Made by a program: the position numbers and the translations under genes
The notes under the pieces: model-generated
Seen by the model: the letters and a program-made list of their open reading frames with translations, nothing else
Told to the model about the DNA's origin: nothing
The model's database searches: none
NCBI GenBank assembly: GCA_020355145.1
Contig: CP070660.1
Coordinates: forward strand, 945,228-960,705
Reading direction: 5' to 3'
Origin: Deltaproteobacteria bacterium
GTDB lineage: Bacteria > Desulfobacterota > DSM-4660 > Desulfatiglandales > B25-G16
DNA: 15,478 nucleotides
Part shown: positions 1 to 6,527 of the stretch, in pieces
Layout of the letters: each line of letters begins with the position of its first letter
Position numbering within the stretch: the stretch's first letter is position 1

Positions 1-95
1 TCAAAAGTTCCAAACATGTTAAAGAACTTGTCTTCAGGACCGTCGTGACAATGAGAATGTTTTGGTCATTTGAATTTTAAAAATTTGGTCGTTGT

Positions 96-130
96 CCTTC
101 GACTTAGCTCAGGATGGTGAGCCAGTCGAA
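96..130. repeat. Imperfect inverted repeat (TTCGAC...GTCGAA)
   Basis: TTCGAC (98-103) pairs with GTCGAA (125-130), and GCTCA (107-111) with TGAGC (118-122), leaving a short ggatgg loop. It lies in the non-coding stretch downstream of aroC. Elements of this CTTCGAC...GTCGAA form are common dispersed intergenic repeats in many bacteria, so it is probably one copy of such a family. No T-run follows on either strand, so it does not look like a good intrinsic terminator. Confidence 0.55.
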
Positions 131-134
131 CCAT

Positions 135-162
135 TTCGTATTTCGTACTTCGATATTCGTAT
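135..162. repeat. Four tandem heptamers, TTCGTAT-like
   Basis: Units starting at 135, 142, 149 and 156 read TTCGTAT, TTCGTAC, TTCGATA and TTCGTAT, so the period is exactly 7 bases. The run sits between aroC and the window edge. No function can be assigned. Confidence 0.55.
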
Positions 163-191
163 TTCAAACTCAATGAAGCGAACCATTTGTT

Positions 192-208
192 GGCCCCTTT
201 TAGGGGCC
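192..208 (-). terminator. Possible hairpin terminator after aroC
   Basis: GGCCCCT (192-198) pairs with AGGGGCC (202-208) around a 3-base loop, four bases beyond the aroC stop codon. Read on the minus strand it is followed by AACAAAT rather than a T-run, so intrinsic termination would be weak. It may instead be a 3'-end stabilising hairpin. Confidence 0.4.
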
Positions 209-212
209 TTGC

Positions 213-1286
213 TCAAGCCACCACCTCTGGTGGGTAGGTGACTGCCCTTGATCTCAGATAGTGATCAGCCAGGGCGATCCTGACCATGGCCTCAAGCACC
301 GGGACAATGCGGGGGACAGCCGAGATGTCAAACCTACCGGTGAGCTTCAGCTTAGCGGGTTGCCCCTTTCTGTCAACGGTATCCTGTTGGAGGCCGATTG
401 AAGAGACAGGCTTGACAGCTGCCCGCAGTATAATCTCAGCCCCGTTGGATATACCCCCCAGGATCCCTCCAGCAAGATTTGTCTTGAACCCATCCGGTGT
501 AATGGGGTCGTTGTTTTCAGAGCCCTTAAGCGCTGCCGCCTCAAACCCAGCACCGATCTCTACCCCTTTAACCGCCCCAACAGACATGACCGCCTTGGCC
601 AGATCAGCATCAAGCTTATCAAAGACGGGTTCTCCTAATCCTGCAGGGCATCCGGTGACCCGGACCTCCACAATGCCTCCCAGGGAATCGCCCTCTTTTC
701 TCGCCCTGGACATGGCCTCTTCCATACGTTCTGATGCGACAGGGTCTGGGCAATAAAAGGGAGATTCCTCAATAAGTTCGAGGTTTATCTCCCTGGCCCT
801 GATACCGCCCAGCTCGAGGGTATATGCCATCACCTTTACCCCTATAGATTCCAGTATCTTCCCGGCCACCACACCGGCGGCGACCCTGGTTGCCGTTTCC
901 CTGGCAGATGACCTTCCACCGCCCCTGAAATCAAAGTGGCCGTATTTCTTAAAGTAGGTATAATCTGCATGTCCTGGCCGGAAGAGCCGCCTCAGGATCT
1001 CGTATGGCTTGCTGGCCACATCCCTGTTTCGGATGAAGAGGCTAATGGGGGCACCAGTGGTCAATCCCTCAAAGACGCCGGATAGGATCTCCACCTGGTC
1101 CTCTTCCCTGCGTGGGGTGTCCAAGGGGTGTCTCCCGGGCCTGCGTCGTGCCATCTCCTTTACGAAGTCTTCCGGGCACAGACTAATCCGTGAAGGACAG
1201 CCATCAATGACTACACCTACTCCCTCTCCATGGGATTCACCAAAGGTGGTTACTCTAAATACCTCTCCAAAGGAATTGCCGGCCAT
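213..1286 (-). CDS. aroC: Chorismate synthase
   Basis: Converts 5-enolpyruvylshikimate-3-phosphate to chorismate, the last shared step to Phe, Tyr and Trp, using reduced FMN in the cytosol. The 357-residue protein has the family's usual length. The N-terminal signature GNSFGEVFRVTTFGESHG holds the conserved His (H19). ARRRPG follows near residues 46-51, then the FRPGHADYTY segment with H106, and RSSARETATR (about 125-134). Near the C-terminal third come NDPITPDGF and a glycine-rich stretch (LAGGILGGISNG), both typical of AroC. The ATG lies two bases after the aroK stop with AAAGGAT upstream, so it is very likely cotranscribed with aroK and shares its aromatic attenuator. Its product feeds the divergent trp operon directly. 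Confidence 0.97.
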   Translation of the reverse strand: MAGNSFGEVFRVTTFGESHGEGVGVVIDGCPSRISLCPEDFVKEMARRRPGRHPLDTPRREEDQVEILSGVFEGLTTGAPISLFIRNRDVASKPYEILRRLFRPGHADYTYFKKYGHFDFRGGGRSSARETATRVAAGVVAGKILESIGVKVMAYTLELGGIRAREINLELIEESPFYCPDPVASERMEEAMSRARKEGDSLGGIVEVRVTGCPAGLGEPVFDKLDADLAKAVMSVGAVKGVEIGAGFEAAALKGSENNDPITPDGFKTNLAGGILGGISNGAEIILRAAVKPVSSIGLQQDTVDRKGQPAKLKLTGRFDISAVPRIVPVLEAMVRIALADHYLRSRAVTYPPEVVA

Positions 1287-1288
1287 AT

Positions 1289-1825
1289 CTATTTATCCTT
1301 TCCGTCTAATTTTGAATATAGAGCTTTCATGATCAAATCCGCCACCTGTTGAGGGGCGTAGGTTGAGGTATCCACCGTAAGGTCGCTGGCCTTTTCATAA
1401 AGGGGCGTCCTAAGACTCAAGACATGCTCGATCTCCTGAATGGGATCAGAGCCTGTCAAGGATGGCCTCAGTTTGCCTGATCCCTGCTCTTTCCTCATCC
1501 TATCTTCAATAACATCTGGATTTGCCTTGAGCCAGACAATACAGCCATTTCTCTTTAGGTTATTTACGTTCTCCTTATCCATAACAACACCGCCCCCTGT
1601 GGCAATTATCAGATTGTCTTTTTTTGCGACCCTTTCTATCACCGATTTTTCCATCTCCCTGAAATGACCCCAACCTCTTTCTAGGACAAATCCCTGAATA
1701 GAACCCCCGATTTCCCTTTCAATTAATCCGTCGGTGTCCAAGGAATTCCTTCCCAATTCCCTGGCCAGGATCTTGCCGACCTCTGTTTTACCACTGCAAC
1801 GATATCCGATGAGGACGATGTTCAT
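1289..1825 (-). CDS. aroK: Shikimate kinase
   Basis: Phosphorylates shikimate with ATP to give shikimate-3-phosphate. The 178-residue protein is a normal-sized P-loop kinase. The Walker A motif GYRCSGKT covers residues 7-14. The shikimate-binding Asp is in LDTDGLIE (D32), the shikimate-binding Arg is in FREME (R56), GGG is at 77-79, the lid-type Arg is in KLRPSL (R120), and the C-terminal LRTPLYEKASD contributes R139. The ATG has AGGGG upstream and follows a terminator hairpin that ends about 10 bases before it, so expression should depend on readthrough of the aromatic attenuator. It could equally be labelled aroL, since paralogue names cannot be separated here. Confidence 0.95.
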   Translation of the reverse strand: MNIVLIGYRCSGKTEVGKILARELGRNSLDTDGLIEREIGGSIQGFVLERGWGHFREMEKSVIERVAKKDNLIIATGGGVVMDKENVNNLKRNGCIVWLKANPDVIEDRMRKEQGSGKLRPSLTGSDPIQEIEHVLSLRTPLYEKASDLTVDTSTYAPQQVADLIMKALYSKLDGKDK

Positions 1826-1836
1826 TTGCCCCTAAA

Positions 1837-1872
1837 ATAAAAAAGCCGTGGGCTTTAATCTGCCCACGGCTT
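1837..1872 (-). terminator. aro attenuator terminator (segments 3:4)
   Basis: On the minus strand AAGCCGTGGGC (1872-1862) pairs with GCCCACGGCTT (1853-1843), 11 bp around an 8-base loop. It is followed at once by six T residues (1844-1839). It lies between the aromatic leader peptide and the aroK ribosome-binding site. A competing antiterminator pairs GGTCTGCCCATGG (1912-1900) with CCGTGGGCAGATT (1869-1857), 13 bp including three G-U pairs, which consumes the 5' arm of the terminator. The two folds cannot coexist, which is the hallmark of an attenuator. Confidence 0.88.
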
Positions 1873-1894
1873 AAAATTACAAGATGAGAAGCAA

Positions 1895-1975
1895 TCAACC
1901 CATGGGCAGACCTCCGCTAAAAAAATAAAAATAGTAGCCTTCCCAGGATCTATTACTTGTTGATACTTTGCTCAT
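1895..1975 (-). CDS. Aromatic amino-acid leader peptide of aroK-aroC
   Basis: A 26-codon ORF starts 18-20 bases after the likely transcription start. Its centre reads SWEGYYFYFFSG: one Trp, three Tyr and three Phe within nine codons (1945-1919), then a stop before the terminator. This is the expected layout for ribosome-mediated attenuation sensing all three aromatic amino acids. A 1:2 hairpin, CCTGGG.AAGGC (1947-1937) with 1911-1900, brackets the Tyr/Phe codons, so a ribosome stalled there would free segment 2 for the antiterminator. No strong Shine-Dalgarno precedes the ATG (only aaagaa), so initiation strength is uncertain. The reading is from codon content and folding; I know of no named gene for it. 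Confidence 0.85.
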   Translation of the reverse strand: MSKVSTSNRSWEGYYFYFFSGGLPMG

Positions 1976-1999
1976 CGTTCTTTATTCACTCTAGTTGTT

Positions 2000-2028
2000 C
2001 TTATACTCTAATTTTTTCCTATTGTCAA
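2000..2028 (-). promoter_or_regulatory. Promoter for aro leader-aroK-aroC
   Basis: On the minus strand TTGACA (2028-2023), a 17-base spacer and TATAAG (2005-2000) make a near-consensus sigma-70-type promoter. Transcription should begin near 1993 and run into the aromatic leader peptide. It is the strongest promoter match in the region and points away from trpE. Confidence 0.85.
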
Positions 2029-2066
2029 GAAAAAAACAGAAAAAATAACAGGATTAAAAATTTTCC

Positions 2067-2096
2067 TTGACATATCCGATTAAGATCTGTTAATAA
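2067..2096 (+). promoter_or_regulatory. Promoter of the trp operon
   Basis: A perfect -35, TTGACA (2067-2072), is followed 18 bases later by TAATAA (2091-2096), preceded by TG at 2088-2089 as in extended -10 elements. Alternatively TTAATA (2090-2095) gives a 17-base spacer. The -10 is weaker than that of the aro promoter. The -35 lies 38 bases from the divergent aro -35. Predicted start near 2103 falls almost on the leader-peptide ATG. No inverted repeat typical of a TrpR operator was recognised. Confidence 0.7.
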
Positions 2097-2104
2097 ATCC
2101 TACC

Positions 2105-2173
2105 ATGAATCAAAGGAGAAAAAATCTAGTTGCTATACATCTTAGAAACTGGTGGTGGCTCAGCTCCGGTTAG
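2105..2173 (+). CDS. trpL: Trp operon leader peptide
   Basis: A 22-codon ORF, beginning MNQRRKNLVAIHL, carries three consecutive TGG codons (2150-2158) and ends SSG-TAG at 2173. Three tandem Trp codons just before alternative hairpins are diagnostic of ribosome-mediated trp attenuation. The Trp codons overlap the 5' arm of the 1:2 hairpin (2155-2167 with 2173-2186), so stalling there blocks 1:2. No Shine-Dalgarno precedes the ATG, and the predicted transcription start is only a few bases upstream, so it may be translated from a nearly leaderless mRNA. The AAAGGAG at 2112-2118 has no start codon in the Trp frame at a usual distance. Confidence 0.9.
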   Translation: MNQRRKNLVAIHLRNWWWLSSG

Positions 2174-2242
2174 GAGGTGAGTCCACTGCGTTTAATAATA
2201 GAAGAACCGTGGGCTACTTCCTAAAGGGTCCCACGGTTTTTT
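2155..2242 (+). promoter_or_regulatory. trp attenuator with alternative folds 1:2, 2:3 and 3:4
   Basis: Segment 1 (GTGGCTCAGCTCC, 2155-2167) pairs with segment 2 (2173-2186) around a GGTTA loop, 12 bp with one mismatch and one bulge. Segment 2 extended to A2172 can instead pair with segment 3 (2209-2222), 14 bp with a single bulged G. Segment 3 also forms the terminator: AACCGTGGG (2205-2213) with CCCACGGTT (2230-2238), followed by TTTTTT (2237-2242). With enough Trp the ribosome clears the leader, 1:2 and 3:4 form and transcription stops. Stalling on the Trp codons allows 2:3 and readthrough. The folds were derived by hand pairing. Confidence 0.88.
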
Positions 2243-2260
2243 ATTGAGATGAGTAGAGAG

Positions 2261-2294
2261 AAGGCCGTGGGCCGATGATTCCCACGGCCTTTTT
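2261..2294 (+). terminator. Second, tandem terminator ahead of trpE
   Basis: AAGGCCGTGGG (2261-2271) pairs with CCCACGGCCTT (2281-2291), 11 bp around a 9-base loop, with T residues at 2290-2294. It ends 18 bases before the trpE ATG and shares the CCGTGGG/CCCACGG core of the first terminator. Its 5' arm can also pair with the 3' arm of the first terminator (2230-2240 with 2261-2271, 11 bp with two G-U pairs), so it may be coupled to the first switch. Confidence 0.8.
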
Positions 2295-2312
2295 ACTTGG
2301 GGTAAAGAGGGG

Positions 2313-3785
2313 ATGGTAACGCCTTCGTTTGATAAATTCAGGGCAATGGCAGAGGAGGGAAATCTGATACCTGTTTATCGGGAATTCCTGGGTGACACAG
2401 AGACCCCTGTCGCGGCCTATATGAAGATAAGAGATAAATCCTTTTCCTATCTGCTTGAAAGCGCTGATAGGGGCAAAAGATGGGGACGTTACAGCTTCAT
2501 AGGCTATAAACCTTACCTGACTGTTGTATCCCGTGATCGTCAGATAGAGGTCCAGGAGGGGAAAGAGAAGAGGATATTAGAAGATGTTGGGGACCCATTG
2601 AATGTCTTGAGGCAGTTGAGCCAGCAATTCATACCTGTAGGGGTAAGAGATCTGTCTCCGTTTCAGGGGGGGCTTGTTGGGTACTTTAATTATGATCTGA
2701 TCCGAAATTGGGAACGTCTCCCAGGGCTTTCTCCCGAAGACCCAGATCTACCCGAATGTATCTTCACGGCCTCCAGGCGGCTGATCATCTTCGATCATCT
2801 AACTCACCAGATCAAGGTGGTTACCTTTGCCTATGTGCCGGGAAAAGAGGATTTGAAAGGGGCTTATGAGCTGGCCTGTCGGGAGGTTGATGAGACCATT
2901 GGTGAGCTACAATGCCCCCTGTCCTCTATCTCAGGGGGAGATCAATTCTCCGTCTCTGACCTTGAGGCCGATTTCAACAGAGAGGACTTTGAGGAGGCAG
3001 TCAGAAGGGCCAGGGATTATATAGTTGCAGGTGATGTTATTCAGGTGGTCCTGTCGCAGAGGTTTTCAGCGAATGTGGAAGGTGATGATTTTATCCTCTA
3101 TCGAAACTTGAGGAGCATTAATCCATCTCCTTATATGTTTTATCTCAATTTTGGAGAGATGAGATTAATAGGGTCTTCTCCTGAAATCCTGGTCCGTTTG
3201 ACAGATGGAAAGGTAGAGCTTCGGCCAATTGCAGGTACCAGGCCAAGGGGTGAGACCCCTGAGGAAGATCAAGCATTGGAGAAAGATCTCATAGCCGATC
3301 CTAAGGAACGGGCCGAGCATATTATGCTGGTAGATCTGGGTAGAAATGACGTCGGCAGGGTTGCCCTGCCTGGCTCAGTCAATGTGCCCAGGCTTATGGA
3401 GGTAGAGAGGTATTCCCATGTGATGCACATAGTTACCAGGGTGGAAGGAAGCATAAGACCGGAGATGGACGGGTTTGACCTGTTTATGGCCACCTTTCCA
3501 GCAGGGACCGTTACCGGCGCACCAAAGATCAGGGCCATGGAGATTATCTGTGAGCTAGAACCATCCCTGAGGGGACCTTATGCGGGGGCTGTAGGCTATT
3601 TCGGTTTTAATGGCAATATGGACTTCTGCATCACCATTCGCACTATCACTATTATGAGAAATAGACTATCTATTCAGGTAGGGGCAGGTGTTGTGTACGA
3701 CTCCTGTCCAGAGGGAGAATACCAGGAGACCTTAAGGAAGGCCGCTGCTATGTTTAAGGCGGTTGAAAGGGCTAAGCAGAAATGA
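2313..3785 (+). CDS. trpE: Anthranilate synthase component I
   Basis: With TrpG it makes anthranilate from chorismate and glutamine, the first committed step to Trp. The 490-residue length is typical. The N-terminal region carries LLES (47-50) and the later NPSPYM (270-275), the two elements of the Trp feedback-binding site, so allosteric inhibition is probably kept. Catalytic-domain motifs follow in order: PIAGTRPRG (305-313), HIMLVDLGRND (336-345), FPAGTVTGAPK (395-405) and the GAVGYFGFNGNMDFCI block (425-440). GGGG at 2299-2302 sits 10 bases before the ATG. A purine run directly abutting the ATG is too close to act. NLIPVYREFL near residue 17 matches the usual family start. The stop overlaps the trpG start by four bases (ATGA). 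Confidence 0.97.
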   Translation: MVTPSFDKFRAMAEEGNLIPVYREFLGDTETPVAAYMKIRDKSFSYLLESADRGKRWGRYSFIGYKPYLTVVSRDRQIEVQEGKEKRILEDVGDPLNVLRQLSQQFIPVGVRDLSPFQGGLVGYFNYDLIRNWERLPGLSPEDPDLPECIFTASRRLIIFDHLTHQIKVVTFAYVPGKEDLKGAYELACREVDETIGELQCPLSSISGGDQFSVSDLEADFNREDFEEAVRRARDYIVAGDVIQVVLSQRFSANVEGDDFILYRNLRSINPSPYMFYLNFGEMRLIGSSPEILVRLTDGKVELRPIAGTRPRGETPEEDQALEKDLIADPKERAEHIMLVDLGRNDVGRVALPGSVNVPRLMEVERYSHVMHIVTRVEGSIRPEMDGFDLFMATFPAGTVTGAPKIRAMEIICELEPSLRGPYAGAVGYFGFNGNMDFCITIRTITIMRNRLSIQVGAGVVYDSCPEGEYQETLRKAAAMFKAVERAKQK

Positions 3786-4393
3786 TCCTGATGATCGATA
3801 ACTATGACTCTTTCACCTACAATCTAGTCCAGCAGCTACAAGTTATCGGGGAAGACGTCCATGTCTGGCGAAACGATCTAATAGATCTCGCTGGTATGGA
3901 AGATCTGAGGCCCTCTGCACTTGTCATCTCACCCGGTCCAGGTGCACCAGGCAAGGCCGGTATCTCTGTGGAGGCTATCCGTCATTTTGGACCTAAGATC
4001 CCCGTGCTGGGTGTCTGCCTGGGGCATCAATGTATCGCTGTAGCCTTTGGTGGTAAGGTGATTCGAGCCAACAGGATCATGCATGGCAAGATCTCTCAGA
4101 TCTCTCACGATGGCAAGGCCATTTATGATGACATCCCGAATCCATTTGAGGCCACCCGCTATCATTCGCTGATTGTGGCAATGGACTCAGTGCCGGACTG
4201 CCTGCAGATAAGCGCATGGACAGATGAAGAGGAGATCATGGGGCTAAGACACCGGGAATATAATGTAGAAGGAGTCCAATTCCACCCTGAATCGATTTTA
4301 ACAGGGGAGGGAACTGAGATTATTCGAAATTTCATAAAGAAAGGAGGGCGAGATGATCAAGGAAGCTATCGCCACGGTGGTCAGGGGAGATGA
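3782..4393 (+). CDS. trpG: Anthranilate synthase component II (glutamine amidotransferase)
   Basis: Class I glutamine amidotransferase that supplies ammonia to TrpE. IDNYDSFTYNL at the N-terminus and PGPGAP (51-56) are family signatures. The nucleophile is C79 in GVCLGHQ, and the other triad residues are H168 and E170 in QFHPES. The 203-residue length is a little longer than usual because the last 14 or so residues (KGGRDDQGSYRHGGQGR) run through the trpD ribosome-binding site and start, overlapping trpD by 41 bases. No second function such as 4-amino-4-deoxychorismate synthesis can be excluded from sequence, because many bacteria share one PabA/TrpG. Confidence 0.96.
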   Translation: MILMIDNYDSFTYNLVQQLQVIGEDVHVWRNDLIDLAGMEDLRPSALVISPGPGAPGKAGISVEAIRHFGPKIPVLGVCLGHQCIAVAFGGKVIRANRIMHGKISQISHDGKAIYDDIPNPFEATRYHSLIVAMDSVPDCLQISAWTDEEEIMGLRHREYNVEGVQFHPESILTGEGTEIIRNFIKKGGRDDQGSYRHGGQGR

Positions 4394-5372
4394 TCTGACC
4401 GAAGGGGAGATGATAGAGGCTATGGAAGAGATCATGGAGGGTAGGGCAACGCCCTCTCAGATTGGATCTTTTATCACGGCCCTTAGAATGAAGGGGGAGA
4501 TAGTGGATGAGATTACAGGTGCGGCTAAGGTGATGAGGGCCAAGGCTGAGAAGATAGAGCTCAAAGATCATCCCGAAGATGAAACTATACTTGATACATG
4601 TGGTACTGGGGGAGATAGTGCAAATACCTTCAATGTCTCTACCGCTACGGCCTTTGTAGCTGCCGGAGGAGGGGTGAAGGTGGCCAAACACGGTAACAGG
4701 TCAGTCTCAAGTCAGTGCGGGAGCGCGGATGTGCTCGAGAGGCTTGGTTTGAAACTGGATATCACTCCATCTGATGTTGAGAGATGCATCCGCGAGGTAG
4801 GGATAGGCTTCCTCTTTGCCCCGCTCTTTCACGGGGCAATGAAATATGCAGCCGGCCCGAGACGAGAGATAGGGCTGAGGACCATCTTTAACGTTCTTGG
4901 TCCCTTGACAAACCCAGCTGGGGCCACCGCTCAACTCCTGGGGGTCTATGATCTTGGACTTACTGAGAAGATGGCCCATGTCCTTGGAAAACTCGGCTCA
5001 AAAGAGGCATTTGTGGTATGTGGGGAGGGGAGATTCGATGAGATAAGCATATGCGGGACGAGCAAGGTCTCGCACCTGAGGGATGGCGATGTGAGGACAT
5101 TTGAGATGACACCGGAGGAGTATGGTTTCAAAAGGGCAACACCTGATGCTATAAATGGCGGGGATGCCAGTGAGAATGCGCGTATTATCCTGGATATCTT
5201 AGAAGGTGAGCATGGTCCAAAAAGGGATATTGTGCTTCTAAACGCTGGTGCGGCATTTGTGGTTGCCGGTCTAGATAACGACCTTAAGGCAGGTATAGAA
5301 AGGGCGAAGGGATCCATCGATTCAGGAAGGGCCAAGGAGAAACTCGATTCCCTTATAAATTTTCAGGGATGA
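4353..5372 (+). CDS. trpD: Anthranilate phosphoribosyltransferase
   Basis: Transfers phosphoribose from PRPP to anthranilate. The 339-residue protein matches the standalone TrpD family length, so it is not fused to TrpG. PRPP-binding GTGGD is at 84-88, followed by NTFNVST (91-97) and KHGNR (112-116). IFNVLGPLTNPA (178-189) and the metal-binding Asp-Glu pair in GRFDEIS (D229, E230) are in place. The start at 4353 has AAGGAGGGCG just upstream inside trpG, and translation is likely coupled to trpG through the 41-base overlap. Confidence 0.97.
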   Translation: MIKEAIATVVRGDDLTEGEMIEAMEEIMEGRATPSQIGSFITALRMKGEIVDEITGAAKVMRAKAEKIELKDHPEDETILDTCGTGGDSANTFNVSTATAFVAAGGGVKVAKHGNRSVSSQCGSADVLERLGLKLDITPSDVERCIREVGIGFLFAPLFHGAMKYAAGPRREIGLRTIFNVLGPLTNPAGATAQLLGVYDLGLTEKMAHVLGKLGSKEAFVVCGEGRFDEISICGTSKVSHLRDGDVRTFEMTPEEYGFKRATPDAINGGDASENARIILDILEGEHGPKRDIVLLNAGAAFVVAGLDNDLKAGIERAKGSIDSGRAKEKLDSLINFQG

Positions 5373-5464
5373 AGCTAAGTGGATGTTTTCATAAATATGA
5401 TGACATACGTAGACGTTCAATAGGATGAGAAAAGTCTGCAATTATTGGACAAAACATATGCGCT

Positions 5465-5654
5465 CACCACAGAGACACAGAGAACACGGAGATGTAATTT
5501 TTTCGTTTGCCGGGAGACGGCGGCAAACGAAAACCATCAGCCCTATCGGGCAAAAACCATTACTTCTCCCGCAAGGGAAGGTTGTTTTTGCCCATCGTCG
5601 TCTCCCGATGGGCAAAAAAGAAAAATCCTCTGTGCCCTCCGTGTCTCCGTGGTG
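5465..5654. mobile_element. Repeat element with 27-bp imperfect terminal inverted repeats
   Basis: The left end CACCACAGAGACACAGAGAA... (5465-5491) is matched by the inverted right end (5628-5654) at 22 of 27 positions. Inside are nested hairpins: TTCGTTTGCC with GGCAAACGAA near 5502-5531, and TTTTTGCCCATCG (5584-5596) with CGATGGGCAAAAA (5606-5618). The small ORFs across it look like by-products of symmetry, not genes. The 'cacagagacacagag' end motif is widespread in Deltaproteobacteria, Planctomycetes and other intergenic regions, so this is probably one copy of a dispersed, non-autonomous element. No transposase and no clear target-site duplication were seen. It splits trpD from trpC. Confidence 0.6.
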
Positions 5655-5717
5655 AACAAATACTAATTAAGAATACGTCACCGTAATTATGAATTAGAGG
5701 ACTAAGGAAATAGCTAT

Positions 5718-6527
5718 ATGCACCGTCTATTAGCCGAGATAATTGCCGAGAAAAAAAGAGAGGTTAAATTACTTAGAGAGAGATGGGGATCCCTTTACCA
5801 GGAAGGAAAACCACCCTTTCCCATCCGTGACTTCAAGGGGGCGATCTCACGTCCGGGCCAGATCAATCTGATTACGGAGATAAAATTTGCCTCTCCATCG
5901 GCCGGGGTTATCCGTAAGAGAAAAGACCCGTTGAGGATTGGCCGGATTTATGAAGAGGCCGGGGCAGTGGCTATTTCCCTCCTTACCGACAGACGGTTTT
6001 TTGGAGGAGATATTAGCCATATGCCACGGCTGAAGAGTGCAGTCTCCTTGCCTATATTGCGCAAGGACTTTATCATAGATGAGATCCAGGTAAGGGAGTC
6101 GCTTTTATATGGTGCAGACGGTGTGCTGCTCATCGCCCGTATCTTATCGGCACAACAATTAAAGGAATTACTCGCCATTTGCGAGAAATTTGGACTGGCT
6201 CCATTGACAGAAGTCCATGACAGCCGTGATCTTGAAAAGGCCATTGATTGTGGGGCTGAGATTATAGGTATCAATAACCGAGATCTGGATACATTTAAGG
6301 TCGATCTAAATACTACCATCGAGCTGGCCAATCGTGTGGCGGATAATAAGTATATCATTGTGAGCGAAAGCGGCATCAGGAACGGCAAGGATATCCAGTT
6401 ATTGAAGAGAAGCGGTGTGCAGGCCGTTCTGGTAGGAACCTCAATTATGCGGAGTGATGATTTGGCGAGGAAGACCAGAGAGCTGGTTGATGCCAGCCAT
6501 GGTGATTCGGGCAGGGTCACATCATAG
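5718..6527 (+). CDS. trpC: Indole-3-glycerol-phosphate synthase
   Basis: Closes the ring of carboxyphenylaminodeoxyribulose phosphate to indole-3-glycerol phosphate. The 269 residues form a single TIM-barrel enzyme, not a TrpC-TrpF fusion. Catalytic residues are visible: E54 and K56 in LITEIKFASPSAG, K116 in ILRKDFIID, E165 in LTEVHD, the Asn in GINNRDL (about 186-187), and SESGI at 216-220. AAGGAA precedes the ATG at a workable distance. The gene sits alone between two repeat-rich inserts, so its transcription must either cross the upstream element or start inside it. No convincing internal promoter was seen. Confidence 0.96.
   Translation: MHRLLAEIIAEKKREVKLLRERWGSLYQEGKPPFPIRDFKGAISRPGQINLITEIKFASPSAGVIRKRKDPLRIGRIYEEAGAVAISLLTDRRFFGGDISHMPRLKSAVSLPILRKDFIIDEIQVRESLLYGADGVLLIARILSAQQLKELLAICEKFGLAPLTEVHDSRDLEKAIDCGAEIIGINNRDLDTFKVDLNTTIELANRVADNKYIIVSESGIRNGKDIQLLKRSGVQAVLVGTSIMRSDDLARKTRELVDASHGDSGRVTS

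Noticed and set aside
286..1332. Plus-strand ORFs opposite aroC
   Set aside because: Shadows of a clearly coding minus-strand gene, without motifs of their own.
5425..5666. ORFs of 73 and 76 codons across the trpD-trpC gap
   Set aside because: They run through the inverted-repeat ends and stems of the repeat element in two frames at once, as expected for spurious ORFs.
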